Assembly (NCBI GenBank): GCA_964619935.1
Contig: CAZUGO010000068.1
Span: 1 to 64,000, forward strand
Direction of reading: 5' to 3'
DNA: 64,000 nucleotides
Origin: CAZUGO01 sp964619935
GTDB lineage: Bacteria > Planctomycetota > Phycisphaerae > UBA1845 > CAIVHJ01
A program made the translations under genes and the position numbers. Shown piece after piece: positions 17,544 to 26,563 of this stretch (its first letter is position 1; each line of letters opens with the position of its first letter). The notes below the pieces were generated by a model, which was not told the DNA's origin, searched no databases, and saw nothing but the letters and a program-made list of their open reading frames with translations.

Positions 17544-17756
17544 TCAGGTGGAGGCGAACTGCTGGGCAGCCTCCTTGGCGGCCTGCACCAGAGCTTCTTC
17601 GAAGGTGTCGCAAAGCAGCGTGGAGGTCGGCGGTTCGACACACTGGGCCTGCCAGCGGCCGCCACGATAAAGAACCTGCACGGTTATCGGGACGCGAGCG
17701 TTCAACTCGGCGCTGCCGTCCTCCACTTCCAGTTTCATCTCGATCCGGAATTCCAT
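17544..17756 (-). CDS. Small protein, HicB-like fold possible
   Basis: 70 residues from the ATG at 17756, with GGGAGG upstream. The pattern VQVLYRGGRWQAQCVEPP, then DTFEEALVQAAKEAAQQF, resembles the partial RNase H fold of HicB antitoxins. No HicA toxin gene is adjacent, so a toxin-antitoxin role is not supported. Family membership is a weak inference. Confidence 0.55.
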   Translation of the reverse strand: MEFRIEMKLEVEDGSAELNARVPITVQVLYRGGRWQAQCVEPPTSTLLCDTFEEALVQAAKEAAQQFAST

Positions 17757-17969
17757 CGGGGCCCTCCCAAGGCAGCGTCCGGCGGCCGGTGAGCGTCGTG
17801 GCACTCTGTCCGATAGTGTGCCGACCCTGCTCGACCGCAACATCCCGAAATATGGGTTTCAAAACCCGTGCCGCCAAACGAAATCTGAAATCACCGCTGG
17901 ATCTGACCGACCTCTATGGGGATCGATGCCCGGAGCACGGGTCCCCTCGGGCCCTGCGTTGAGCGAATC

Positions 17970-19052
17970 ATGAGACTCTGGTCTGTCATTTGTGGATGGT
18001 TTGGATTCGGACCCGGCGCCCAACGTCCGGTGCTGCCGGACGCTGCCGCGCTGGCGTCAGCCGGCGATGATGAGGACCAAGCCTGGGACGCGTCGAGAGA
18101 GCATCACGCCACCAACGCCGTCCCCGAGGACCCCGGCGTGTTCGCCCCGGAGGAGGCCTGGTGGCGCTGCGGGCCGCATGCTGTCCACGAATCGTCGCGT
18201 CTTGTGCTCCAGGACGCGGCGGACCAGAGTCTCTTCAATGAACTCAAGGCGTTCGTCGAGGACCCCAAGATCGAATTGCCGCACTTGCCGCACATCCCGC
18301 AGCGGGTGTTGACTCTGCTGCGGCAGAGCCACGTCAATTATCCGGCCATCGCCGCGGTGGTGTCTCAGGATCAAACGCTGTCCGCCGGGGTCTTGAGCAT
18401 GGCCAACACCGCCGCCTACGGCCAGGCGATCAGCAACCTGGAGGTGGCGCTCAGCCGCCTGGGCATGCGCAACATCCAAAGCCTGATGCTCAAGGAATCG
18501 GTCAAGGCTATCACCATCCGAAGAACCAGTGGCGGGCGCTCGATCGCCGAGCGGTTGTGGCAGAAGTCGGTGGCCTCGGCGGTGACCATGGAGCAATTGG
18601 CCCGGGGCTGCGGCATTCAGCCCGATGAGGCCTTCGTGGCCGGGTTGCTCCACGACATCGGTGAGATGGTGCTGTTGCGACTAGCGTTCGACTACCAGCG
18701 GATCACGCAGCAGAAGGTTCCACAGCAAGTGCTGGAGTACCTCTGGCAGGAGGCCCATGAGCCGATGGGCGGCACGCTGGCCAGGCACTGGAACCTGCCC
18801 GAGACCTTGCAACAGCTCCTGGGCAATCACCACGGCCCGGTGGCCTCCGACGACCCCTTTCGGGCGCACAAGCTCCTGCTGCAAATCAGCGACATGCTGG
18901 CCGGCTTGATGGGCTATGGATCACCGCCGAAGGTCGACCTTCTGGGCAGCCCAGCCGCCCGGGCGCTGCAGTTCGGCAGCATTCCGGACCACTTCACGAT
19001 GCTCGAGGACCTGCCAGAACGCGTCCAGCGCGAGCTCAACCTCCCGATCTGA
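17970..19052 (+). CDS. HDOD-domain signalling protein
   Basis: About 360 residues. The HDOD domain covers the C-terminal ~270: LPHLPHIPQRVLTLLRQSHV, VVSQDQTLSAGVLSMANTAA, LSRLGMRNIQSLMLKESVKA, GLLHDIGEMVLL and LARHWNLPETLQQLLGNHHG. Although related to HD phosphohydrolases, HDOD proteins usually act as regulators without catalysis; here HD is kept in LLHDIGE. The N-terminal ~100 residues are acidic and unassigned. An upstream in-frame start at 17916 is possible. Convergent with the epimerase gene. Confidence 0.85.
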   Translation: MRLWSVICGWFGFGPGAQRPVLPDAAALASAGDDEDQAWDASREHHATNAVPEDPGVFAPEEAWWRCGPHAVHESSRLVLQDAADQSLFNELKAFVEDPKIELPHLPHIPQRVLTLLRQSHVNYPAIAAVVSQDQTLSAGVLSMANTAAYGQAISNLEVALSRLGMRNIQSLMLKESVKAITIRRTSGGRSIAERLWQKSVASAVTMEQLARGCGIQPDEAFVAGLLHDIGEMVLLRLAFDYQRITQQKVPQQVLEYLWQEAHEPMGGTLARHWNLPETLQQLLGNHHGPVASDDPFRAHKLLLQISDMLAGLMGYGSPPKVDLLGSPAARALQFGSIPDHFTMLEDLPERVQRELNLPI

Positions 19053-19061
19053 TCCGTTCGA

Positions 19062-19994
19062 TCACGCGGTCAGCATGCCGGCCTGCCGCTGCCAGGCAAT
19101 GGCTTGGGGCAGCCCGCCGCTCAGCGGGGTGGTCGGTTCGTAGCCCAGCACATCCCGGGCCGTGGAGATGTCGGCCACGTAGCGGCTGATCTCCCCGGGA
19201 CGGGTCGGTTCGAAGGTGGCCTTGGGCGTCTTCCCCAGGCACATGCCGATCATGTTCACCAGGTCGAGCAGGGAATTGCCCTGGCCGTACGCCAGATTGA
19301 CCAGCTCGGCCTTGACCTTGCCCGTGACCAGGGCATCGAGCCCCTTGACCACGCCCTGAACGCAATCGTCCACGTACGTGAAGTCCAGGATCTTGTCCTT
19401 GCCGTAAACCACGATGGGGTGGTCGTGGGCAATCTTCTGAATGAACAGTGGAATGACCCGTTCCATGCGCTCGGCGTCGCAATCGTAACGGCCGTAAACG
19501 TTGGAGAAGCGGAACACCAGGTACGGCACCCGGTAGCACTGGTGGTAGGAGTAGATCAATGCTTCGCCGGCGATCTTGGTGGCACTGTACGGTGATTCGG
19601 CGACCACGAAATCGGCCTCATGCTCGTCGGTGATCCACCGATGAATGTCGCCGTAGACCTCGCGCGAGCTGCCGAACACCAGCGGCGTGTTGCTCCGGCG
19701 GCAATACTCCAGGGCGTTGAACAACATCGTCAGGTTGTCCATTGCCCGGTGGGGATGTTCAACCAGCTCGAACACCTTGGCGTAGGCCGCCAGGTGCAAC
19801 ACCACGTCGAAGTGCTGCTGGCCGCCGATTTCCTGCGGGTTGCACTGGGTCAGGTCCATCAGGGTGGTCGGGATCTGATCGGTCCAGGTGTTCTTGCGAT
19901 AGTCAATCCCGTGAACACGGTCGCCTCGTTTCTGGAGGGCCAACCCGACGTTGGTGCCGATCTGGCCACTTGAACCTGTAATTAAGACATTCAT
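19062..19994 (-). CDS. NAD-dependent sugar-nucleotide epimerase/dehydratase
   Basis: 310 residues, extended short-chain dehydrogenase. The Rossmann motif is GSSGQIG at the start (MNVLITGSSGQIGTNVGLAL), the catalytic SSREVY...YSATK gives Ser-Tyr-Lys, and RFSNVYGR and DFTYVDD are family signatures. It is closest in style to UDP-glucose 4-epimerase types. It starts 30 bases after gmhA, in an hldE-gmhA-epimerase order. The HldD epimerase of the ADP-heptose route is not otherwise present, so this enzyme may act on an activated heptose or on another sugar of the same glycan; the sequence does not decide. Confidence 0.85.
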   Translation of the reverse strand: MNVLITGSSGQIGTNVGLALQKRGDRVHGIDYRKNTWTDQIPTTLMDLTQCNPQEIGGQQHFDVVLHLAAYAKVFELVEHPHRAMDNLTMLFNALEYCRRSNTPLVFGSSREVYGDIHRWITDEHEADFVVAESPYSATKIAGEALIYSYHQCYRVPYLVFRFSNVYGRYDCDAERMERVIPLFIQKIAHDHPIVVYGKDKILDFTYVDDCVQGVVKGLDALVTGKVKAELVNLAYGQGNSLLDLVNMIGMCLGKTPKATFEPTRPGEISRYVADISTARDVLGYEPTTPLSGGLPQAIAWQRQAGMLTA

Positions 19995-20024
19995 TCAATG
20001 CATCCCTGTGGACGGACGGCCGGT

Positions 20025-20591
20025 TTATTCCACGAAGGCCTGCTCGATCCGCCCGCAAACCATGTGATACGCCAGTTGATGAACTTCCTGTACGCGGTCG
20101 CTGTCGCGGTGCTCGGCGACCAGGCAGACGTCGCTGAGATCCCGCAGAATCGCCCCGCCCAGTCCAGTGAAGCCGACGATGCTGGCGTCCTGCCGCCGGG
20201 CCTGCCGCACCGCCTTGATGACGTTCGGAGAACTGCCCGAAACGCTCAGCGCCCATAACACGTCGCCGGGCTGGACCAAGGCTTCGACCGGCCGACGAAA
20301 GACCTCCTCATAACCGAAATCATTGCCGATGGCGGTCAAGGCCGAGGTATCGGTGGTCAGCGCCACTGCCGGCAGCGGCCGCCGGTTGCTGTGATTGAAG
20401 CGTCCGACCAGTTCGGCAGCGATGTGCTGAGCGTCGGCGGCACTGCCGCCATTGCCGATCAAGTATAGCCGCCGCCCGCCCCGGAATGCGCCGACAATCA
20501 GGTCAACAATGCGGTCCAGGACCGGCTCGGCCTGCCGCAGGGCGGCTGCGGCCTGAAGATGCGCGTCGATCTGTTCGGCAGTAGTTCGCAT
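20025..20591 (-). CDS. gmhA: Phosphoheptose isomerase (SIS domain)
   Basis: Converts sedoheptulose 7-phosphate to D-glycero-D-manno-heptose 7-phosphate, the first step of heptose activation. It has 188 residues from the ATG at 20591, the usual length. The SIS motifs are LYLIGNGGSAADAQHIAAEL, SALTAIGNDFGYEEVF, SVSGSSPNVIKAV and QEVHQLAYHMVCGRIE. A longer frame upstream lacks similarity, which sets the start. It lies between hldE and an epimerase gene on the same strand. Confidence 0.92.
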   Translation of the reverse strand: MRTTAEQIDAHLQAAAALRQAEPVLDRIVDLIVGAFRGGRRLYLIGNGGSAADAQHIAAELVGRFNHSNRRPLPAVALTTDTSALTAIGNDFGYEEVFRRPVEALVQPGDVLWALSVSGSSPNVIKAVRQARRQDASIVGFTGLGGAILRDLSDVCLVAEHRDSDRVQEVHQLAYHMVCGRIEQAFVE

Positions 20592-20760
20592 GGCGCCAAG
20601 GCACGGCTCATCAGGGTTCGCGGCCCCGGACCTACGGGACCATCGACGCACTATAACGGAGTCACCCGCTCGCGGTCCAATTCGCGCGGTCACCGTAGCG
20701 CGGGCTGCCGCGGACTTGGCACCGTTCCACTGGGACTGATTGAGGGCCACGGCGGCGGGC

Positions 20761-22266
20761 TCAAGTGCGTGCCGGTCTGGCATCAACGGTGGCGGCGATG
20801 CGCTCGATCAGCGCCGTGGTGCTGTGCCCTTCGCTCAGCGGCAGGAGCTCGACCCGACCGCCGTAGGCTTCCACGAACGCCCGGCCCACCACGCCCTTGT
20901 CGGCCCAGTCGGCACCTTTGATCAGGACGTCGGGCTTGAGGGCCTGAATCAGGTTGTCGGGCGTATCGTCGTCGAACAGCACGACATAGTCGACCGCTTC
21001 CAGGGCGGCCAGCACGGCCGCCCGGTTCTCCTGGGTGTTGATGGGCCGGCTTGGCCCCTTGCGTTGCCGCCGCACCGACGCGTCCGTATTCAGGCCGACC
21101 ACCAGCACGTCGGCGCGTTCGCCCGCCTGCTGCAGATAGTCTACGTGACCGCGGTGCAGCAGGTCGAAGCAGCCGTTGGTAAAGGCCACGGTCTCACCGC
21201 GATCGCGGCGGAGCTGGAGTTCGCTGACCACATCATCGACCCTGCGGAGCTTGCCGATCCGGCGGTGGTGCTCGATGCGCAGGTCGGCCAGGACCTCTTG
21301 CTTGGTAATGGGCACGCAACCGAAACGCTCCACCTCCAATCCGCCGGCGACATTGGCAAGTTGCACTGCCTGGTGAAGGTCGGCCCCGGCAGCCAGGGCG
21401 GAGGCCAGCATCGACAGGACGGCGTCGCCGGCGCCGGTGTTGTCGTACACCGACCGCGGCCGAGTAGCGATCCGCTCCACGGCGCCGTCGGCGCGGGCCA
21501 GGATGGCACCATCACGATCGACGGTCACCACCATGGCCTCTAGTTGCAACTGGCGGGCGAGGTCGGCGGCCGCCCGGCCCATGGCATCCAGATCGTCAAA
21601 GCGGCGCTGCAAGGCCGCCGACAGCTCCATGCGATTGGGCGTCAGCAACGTGACCCCGCGATAGCGCTCGAAATCATGGATGGCGGCCGGATCGACCAGG
21701 ACCGGCGTATTGCCGCGGCGCGCGGCGGCGACCACCGCTGCGATCACCGCCCGGCCCAGCAACCCCTTGTTGTAATCCTCCAAGCAAATCACGTCGACAT
21801 CCGCCATGAGGTCGGTCATGTGGCGCAGCAGGTCCTGCACCACGGCGTCGGGAAGGGCGTGCGTGTCCTCCTGATCGAAGCGCAGCAGTTGCTGGCGGTG
21901 GCGGTGCTGGGCGAGCCCGACCAGGCGGGTCTTGGTGGTGGTCCGCCGTCCCGGGACGGTCAGGATGCCGTCGCACGACGCTCCGGCGGCCTTCAGCAAA
22001 GCCAGCAGCCGCCTGCCCTCGGCGTCGTCGCCGACCACACCGCAGCAGCTGACTTCCAACCCCATGGCCAGCAGGTTGGCGGCCACGCTGCCGCTGCCGC
22101 CGACACGCTCCTGCTCGTCAACGGCGCGCAGCACCGGCACTGGAGCCTCGGGGCTGATCCGCTCGGCATCGCCGTAAACGTAGCGATCCAGCATCAAGTC
22201 ACCCAGCAGCAGGACCCGCTGGCCCCCCAGGCGCTCCGCCAGTTCGATCAAGTCTGCAGTGCTCAT
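20761..22266 (-). CDS. hldE: Bifunctional heptose-7-phosphate kinase/heptose-1-phosphate adenylyltransferase
   Basis: 501 residues with two enzymes. The PfkB-type kinase (residues ~1-330) has GDLMLDRYVYGDAERISPEA, GGSGSVAANLLAMG and NTGAGDAVLSMLASA. The nucleotidyltransferase (~350-501) has FTNGCFDLLHRGHVDYLQQA, GLNTDASVRRQRKGPSRPIN and VLIKGADWADKGVVG. It makes ADP-D-glycero-manno-heptose with GmhA; the phosphatase GmhB is not in the window. The product could feed lipopolysaccharide core or another surface glycan. First gene of a three-gene minus-strand unit; the gap to gmhA is 169 bases. Confidence 0.95.
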   Translation of the reverse strand: MSTADLIELAERLGGQRVLLLGDLMLDRYVYGDAERISPEAPVPVLRAVDEQERVGGSGSVAANLLAMGLEVSCCGVVGDDAEGRRLLALLKAAGASCDGILTVPGRRTTTKTRLVGLAQHRHRQQLLRFDQEDTHALPDAVVQDLLRHMTDLMADVDVICLEDYNKGLLGRAVIAAVVAAARRGNTPVLVDPAAIHDFERYRGVTLLTPNRMELSAALQRRFDDLDAMGRAAADLARQLQLEAMVVTVDRDGAILARADGAVERIATRPRSVYDNTGAGDAVLSMLASALAAGADLHQAVQLANVAGGLEVERFGCVPITKQEVLADLRIEHHRRIGKLRRVDDVVSELQLRRDRGETVAFTNGCFDLLHRGHVDYLQQAGERADVLVVGLNTDASVRRQRKGPSRPINTQENRAAVLAALEAVDYVVLFDDDTPDNLIQALKPDVLIKGADWADKGVVGRAFVEAYGGRVELLPLSEGHSTTALIERIAATVDARPART

Positions 22267-22356
22267 GTGTGCATTCCCAACCGGCCACCGACGCGCAGCG
22301 CAGCGTCAGAGCCGGCCAAATTCCGGAATTCGAGTGGACCGATCGCCTCGCCGGTT

Positions 22357-22368
22357 CGTAATATTACG
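22357..22368. promoter_or_regulatory. Perfect 12-bp palindrome, possible operator
   Basis: CGTAATATTACG lies 34 bases before the ATG of the His-rich membrane protein, in the divergent gap with hldE. Its AT-rich core could overlap a -10 region. Confidence 0.4.
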
Positions 22369-22401
22369 GACTACCGTCCCAGAACTCCAGCGGAGAATCT
22401 C

Positions 22402-23193
22402 ATGGCACACCGGCAGGACGCTCCGGGTCACGATCCCCACGCAACCGCGCGCTGCTGGTACGACGGCGGCACCTTCGTCAATGAACTCACCAGCCATCTG
22501 CCGTTTTCGATCATGAGCGTGACCATCGGACTGATGCTCGCCGGCCTGATCTGCTTTTTCACCGGCAGTGAGACTTTGACGGCCGCCGATCGCGTCATGC
22601 ACGCGGACCCCAGCGGGCACGCCCATGCGGCGGCGGACCACACCGGGAGCGCTTCGGGCGGGTTCCTGATTCTGTTCCATCTGTTTCATCCCTCGCACAT
22701 GCTGTTCTCGGCGGCCGCCACCGCCGCGATGTTCATGCGCTACGAACGAAATCTGATCAAGGCTGTGCTGGTCGGCTTCAGCGGGGCCGTGGTTATCTGC
22801 GGCATCAGCGACATTGTGATGCCGCATTTCAGCGCTATGCTCATGGGCCATCCCCTGCCGTGGCACATCTGTCTGGTCGAGCACCCCATGATGGTCCTGC
22901 CGTTCGCCGCCATCGGGGTCACCGTCGGCCTGCTGTCTGCCGCGAGCGGATCACTGAGCAGCACCATCTTTTCGCACTCGATGCACGTCTTCGTGTCCAC
23001 CATGGCCAGCATTTTCTACCTGGTCAGTGCCTTCGGTCGTCTTGAGTGGATCCAGCAGTTGGGCTCCGTGTTCCTGTTCATCTGCCTAGCGGTGATGATC
23101 CCGTGTTGCATGAGCGACATCGTCTATCCGCTGCTGTTTACCCCAACGGCGCGCGACACCTACTCTCACGAGGGCCACCACCACCCCCATTGA
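22402..23193 (+). CDS. Histidine-rich polytopic membrane protein
   Basis: 263 residues from the ATG at 22402 (CGGAG upstream). About six membrane helices are visible, for example SIMSVTIGLMLAGLICFF, HMLFSAAATAAMFM, AVLVGFSGAVVICGISDIVM, MVLPFAAIGVTVGLLSA and FLFICLAVMIPCCMSDIVYP. Histidines cluster in loops (HADPSGHAHAAADH, FHLFHPSHM) and at the C-terminus (HEGHHHPH), suggesting metal binding. Family not recognised; it recalls cobalt-linked CbtA proteins in style but I cannot confirm this. A perfect palindrome upstream suggests regulation. Confidence 0.72.
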   Translation: MAHRQDAPGHDPHATARCWYDGGTFVNELTSHLPFSIMSVTIGLMLAGLICFFTGSETLTAADRVMHADPSGHAHAAADHTGSASGGFLILFHLFHPSHMLFSAAATAAMFMRYERNLIKAVLVGFSGAVVICGISDIVMPHFSAMLMGHPLPWHICLVEHPMMVLPFAAIGVTVGLLSAASGSLSSTIFSHSMHVFVSTMASIFYLVSAFGRLEWIQQLGSVFLFICLAVMIPCCMSDIVYPLLFTPTARDTYSHEGHHHPH

Positions 23194-23257
23194 ACGCAAT
23201 CCGCTCCCATCGGACACGCCTTGGTCATTGGGTTATAATTCACAGGTCCGATTCAAC

Positions 23258-23286
23258 TTGCTCCGTTGGGGGTCGTGTTCTAGAAT
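23258..23286 (+). promoter_or_regulatory. Predicted promoter of the NfeD-FloA operon
   Basis: TTGCTC, 17 bases, TAGAAT, about 45 bases before the ATG at 23332. A separate TATAAT at 23234-23239 has a poor -35 and could serve as a second start. Confidence 0.45.
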
Positions 23287-23331
23287 TTGAAGGTCGCGGC
23301 GAGCCGGTCGTCCAAGCACGAGGCGTGCACC

Positions 23332-24969
23332 ATGAATCGAGTTGCAACAGTGGTATTCAGAGAGCCTCATGACTGTGTGGCCACGCTGCTGCTGATCGCA
23401 AGCCTGCTCAGCGGCGTGGCTGCCGACCCACCCTTGGACGCAGGCGCATCGACCGGCGACCCTCAAATCGCCATCGTGACCCTGCACGATGACCTGATCG
23501 ACGATGTCACTGCCTCGAGCTTCAAACGGCGGGCCGAGGAAGCCGTGGCCCAGGGTGCCACCGTTCTGGTGGTGGAACTGGACACGCCCGGCGGCATGGT
23601 TTCCAGCGCTGTGAACATCGCCAAGACCATCCGCGACCTCTCGGAGAATCGCGGCATCAAGGTGGTGGCCTGGATCCGCAACGAGGCCATTTCCGGCGGC
23701 ACCCTGATCTCCATGGCCTGCGACGAGATCATCATGTCACGGGCGGCCACGCTAGGAGACTGCGGCGTGATCATGGTGGGACCCGGCGGCGGTGCCAGCA
23801 CCACCAGCGACCCGGCACTGGATGCCAAGATCGAGAGCTACGTCATGGCGGTGTTCGACAGCGCTGCGGCCCGCAATGGTTACGATCCGCTGCTCTGCGA
23901 TTCGTTTGTGCGCCACGAAGTTGAGGTCTGGTGGGTGGAGCACGGCCCGGGCGGCGAACGCCGCTTTGTAAGCACCGAGCAGAAAGACAAGCTGCTCTCG
24001 GGTTCCGAGGACAGCACCTGGCGCGGCGCCGCCAGGACCGACGCGACCGGCTGGCAATTGGTCAAGACCTACGTGGACCCCCGCGATGATCAGGAGAAGC
24101 CGTTGCGTCAACCCATCGTCCCCAGCGACAAGTTGCTGACCATCGATCAAAGCATGGCCCAGGTCCTGGGATTCAGCAAGGCCATGATCCGCGATGAGGC
24201 CGAACTGCGCCAGCGCTACGGCATGAGCGTCACCCAGGCCGTTCCGCGGCTCGATCAGACTTGGTCGGAGGAGTTGGTGTCCTGGCTGACCTCACCGCTG
24301 GTTCGGATGTTTCTGATCGCCGTGATCGGGATGGGCGCGTATGTCGAATTTCAATCGCCGGGAGTGGGTCTGCCTGGGATGGCGGCTCTGCTGGCGCTGA
24401 TCGTGTTTCTGGGGGCACCTTATCTCACCGGGCTGGCCAACGTCTGGGAAGTGGCGGTCATCCTGTTGGGCGTGGCGTTGATCCTGCTTGAGGTGTTTGT
24501 AATCCCCGGGTTCGGGCTGGCGGGCGTCAGCGGGCTGGTCCTGCTGTTGGTCGGGCTGCTGGCGACGTTCATGCCGGAGGAGCCCGGGCGCCTGCCGATC
24601 TACTGGCCGGAACTGCCGCAGTCTTTTGAGGGCCTCAAGACCGGAGTCTTGACGCTGGCTGGAGGCATGACCGCCATGCTCGCTGGCATGGTCATGCTCA
24701 GCAAATACATGTACCAGATCCCGTACTTGCGGATGGTGGCTCCGGCCAACCCCACCGCGAAAGCGGTCATGCCCGACGATGCCTACAACGGCCTGGCCCG
24801 AGTCGCCGACGTGGGCCGATGTGTCGGGCCGTTGCGGCCGTCCGGCAAGGCCCGCTTTGGGCCGCACCTGGTGGACGTCGTCAGCGAAGGTGATATGCTG
24901 GACGATGGCACCGAGGTTGAGGTCATCGAACGGCGTGGCAATCGCGTCGTGGTCCGCAGAGTCGGCTAG
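23332..24969 (+). CDS. NfeD-family membrane serine protease (long form)
   Basis: 545 residues. After a signal peptide comes a ClpP-class protease domain: IVTLHDDLIDDVTASSFKRR, VVELDTPGGMVSSAVNIAKT, and ISGGTLISMACDEI with the probable nucleophile Ser121. Four to five membrane helices follow (VRMFLIAVIGMGAYVEF, GMAALLALIVFLGAPYL, VAVILLGVALILLEVFVIPG, GLVLLLVGLLATFMP). A C-terminal OB-fold ends it (GLARVADVGRCVGPLRPSGK...VDVVSEGDMLDDGTEVEVIE). In this family the protease cleaves membrane proteins and the OB-fold links it to flotillin/stomatin partners. It leads an operon with a short NfeD and FloA. Confidence 0.9.
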   Translation: MNRVATVVFREPHDCVATLLLIASLLSGVAADPPLDAGASTGDPQIAIVTLHDDLIDDVTASSFKRRAEEAVAQGATVLVVELDTPGGMVSSAVNIAKTIRDLSENRGIKVVAWIRNEAISGGTLISMACDEIIMSRAATLGDCGVIMVGPGGGASTTSDPALDAKIESYVMAVFDSAAARNGYDPLLCDSFVRHEVEVWWVEHGPGGERRFVSTEQKDKLLSGSEDSTWRGAARTDATGWQLVKTYVDPRDDQEKPLRQPIVPSDKLLTIDQSMAQVLGFSKAMIRDEAELRQRYGMSVTQAVPRLDQTWSEELVSWLTSPLVRMFLIAVIGMGAYVEFQSPGVGLPGMAALLALIVFLGAPYLTGLANVWEVAVILLGVALILLEVFVIPGFGLAGVSGLVLLLVGLLATFMPEEPGRLPIYWPELPQSFEGLKTGVLTLAGGMTAMLAGMVMLSKYMYQIPYLRMVAPANPTAKAVMPDDAYNGLARVADVGRCVGPLRPSGKARFGPHLVDVVSEGDMLDDGTEVEVIERRGNRVVVRRVG

Positions 24970-24975
24970 CTTGCC

Positions 24976-25470
24976 ATGGAACCAACCATTCTCGTGATGA
25001 TCTGCTTCGTTCTGGGGGTTCTGGTTCTGGTGGCGGAGATCTTCCTGCCATCGCACGGCGTGCTTACGGTCGTCGGCTTGGGGTTTATGGCCTACGCCAT
25101 CTACGTCGCCTACCGCGACATCAGCAATACCGCCGGGCACAGCGCCATCCTGGCGATGTTGATCGTGGTGCCCACCGTCGCGATCATCGCGGTGAAGACC
25201 TTCCACCGGACGCCCTGGGGTCGCAAGATTTCGCCTGATAACCCGGTGGTCAACACCGCCGATTTCGCGCCCCAGTACGAGTCCCTGAGGCAGTATATTG
25301 GCCAGACCGGCAGGAGCGTGACGCCGCTACGACCGGTCGGCATTTGCATTTTCAACGGGCGCCGGGTCAACTGTGTGGCTGAATCGGGCATGGTTGACAA
25401 GGATATGCCCATCCGCGGCGTCGGCATTCGGGGGCACGAATTGGAGGTCAGCCCCGTGGAGCCGGCATGA
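24976..25470 (+). CDS. NfeD-family membrane protein (short form)
   Basis: 164 residues. Two to three membrane helices (ILVMICFVLGVLVLVAEIFL, GVLTVVGLGFMAYAIYVAY, AILAMLIVVPTVAIIAV) and a C-terminal OB-fold (YIGQTGRSVTPLRPVGICIF, NGRRVNCVAESGMVDKDMPI). There is no protease domain. It lies 6 bases after the long NfeD and before floA, the usual order. It probably scaffolds the flotillin complex. Confidence 0.88.
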   Translation: MEPTILVMICFVLGVLVLVAEIFLPSHGVLTVVGLGFMAYAIYVAYRDISNTAGHSAILAMLIVVPTVAIIAVKTFHRTPWGRKISPDNPVVNTADFAPQYESLRQYIGQTGRSVTPLRPVGICIFNGRRVNCVAESGMVDKDMPIRGVGIRGHELEVSPVEPA

Positions 25471-25510
25471 CGCCCGCGACACCACCACCCAAACGCGAAA
25501 GGGTCAGTCC

Positions 25511-26542
25511 ATGAATTCGTTGACGTACCAGCCGCTGGCGGCCACCAACCCGATATGGATCGGGATCGGCATCGTCCTGCTGATACTCGGTTTTGTGATT
25601 TTGATCTTCATCGCCCAGTTCTTCAACCTGTGGCTGCAGGCCTTCATGAGCAAGGCCGACGTCACCCTGGCCGACCTCGTCGGCATGCGCTTGCGAAAGG
25701 TCAATCTGCGGACCATCGTCTCGGCCAAGATTCAATTGGTAAAGGCGGCCATCCATGACATCACCACCAACGACCTGGAAAGCCACTATCTGGCCGGCGG
25801 TCGGGTGATCAACGTGGCCCAGTCGGTGATTTCCGCCAACCGGGCCAACATCGACTTGAACTTTAAAACCGCCACGGCCATCGACCTGGCCGGACGCGAC
25901 GTGCTGGACGCGGTGCATACCAGTGTCAATCCAAAGGTCATCGACGTTCCCGGTGCCCAATCAGGGAAAGGAACGATCGATGCCGTCGCCAAAGACGGGA
26001 TTCAGCTCAAGGCTCGGGCCCGGGTCACCGTGCGCACCAACATCCGACAATTGATCGGCGGTGCCACCGAGGAAACGGTCATCGCCCGCGTGGGTGAGGG
26101 CATCGTCAGCGCCATCGGTTCGGCCGACTCCCACAAGCAAGTGCTGGAGAATCCGGACCGCATCAGCAAGGCGGTGCTGGCTCGTTCGCTGGATGCCGGA
26201 ACCGCCTACGAGATCCTGTCGATCGACATCGCCGACGTCGATGTCGGTGAGAACATCGGCGCCCAACTGCAGGCCGATCAGGCCGAAGCCGATACCAAAC
26301 GGTTCAAGGCCGAAGCAGAACAGCGGCGGGCAATGGCGATCGCCAGGGAAGCCGAGATGGCGGCCGCCGTCCAGGAGAACCGGGCCAAGGTGGTCCTTGC
26401 CGAAGCCGAGGTTCCCAAAGCCATCGCCGAGGCCTTCCGCAGCGGCAACCTGGGCATCATGGACTACTACCGCATGAACAACATCCAGGCAGACACCGCC
26501 ATGCGGCGCACCATCGGCAAGCCGGGCGACAAGCCCGAGTAA
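25511..26542 (+). CDS. floA: Flotillin-like protein FloA
   Basis: 343 residues from the ATG at 25511. One N-terminal membrane hairpin (IGIGIVLLILGFVILIFIAQ), then an SPFH domain (KADVTLADLVGMRLRKVNLR, HYLAGGRVINVAQSVISANR, AVAKDGIQLKARARVTVRTN) and a coiled coil (QADQAEADTKRFKAEAEQRR). The length and sequence fit the YqfA/FloA type. FloA organises membrane microdomains and oligomeric complexes, working with NfeD proteins encoded just upstream. Confidence 0.93.
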   Translation: MNSLTYQPLAATNPIWIGIGIVLLILGFVILIFIAQFFNLWLQAFMSKADVTLADLVGMRLRKVNLRTIVSAKIQLVKAAIHDITTNDLESHYLAGGRVINVAQSVISANRANIDLNFKTATAIDLAGRDVLDAVHTSVNPKVIDVPGAQSGKGTIDAVAKDGIQLKARARVTVRTNIRQLIGGATEETVIARVGEGIVSAIGSADSHKQVLENPDRISKAVLARSLDAGTAYEILSIDIADVDVGENIGAQLQADQAEADTKRFKAEAEQRRAMAIAREAEMAAAVQENRAKVVLAEAEVPKAIAEAFRSGNLGIMDYYRMNNIQADTAMRRTIGKPGDKPE

Positions 26543-26563
26543 ACGCCAGGCAGGACCGCTGAC

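Noticed and set aside
17544..17756. HicAB toxin-antitoxin system
   Set aside because: The small protein is only faintly HicB-like and no HicA-like gene adjoins it.
21544..22401. N-terminal extension of the His-rich membrane protein gene
   Set aside because: The extension is antisense to hldE; the ATG at 22402 has a ribosome binding site and starts the membrane protein proper.
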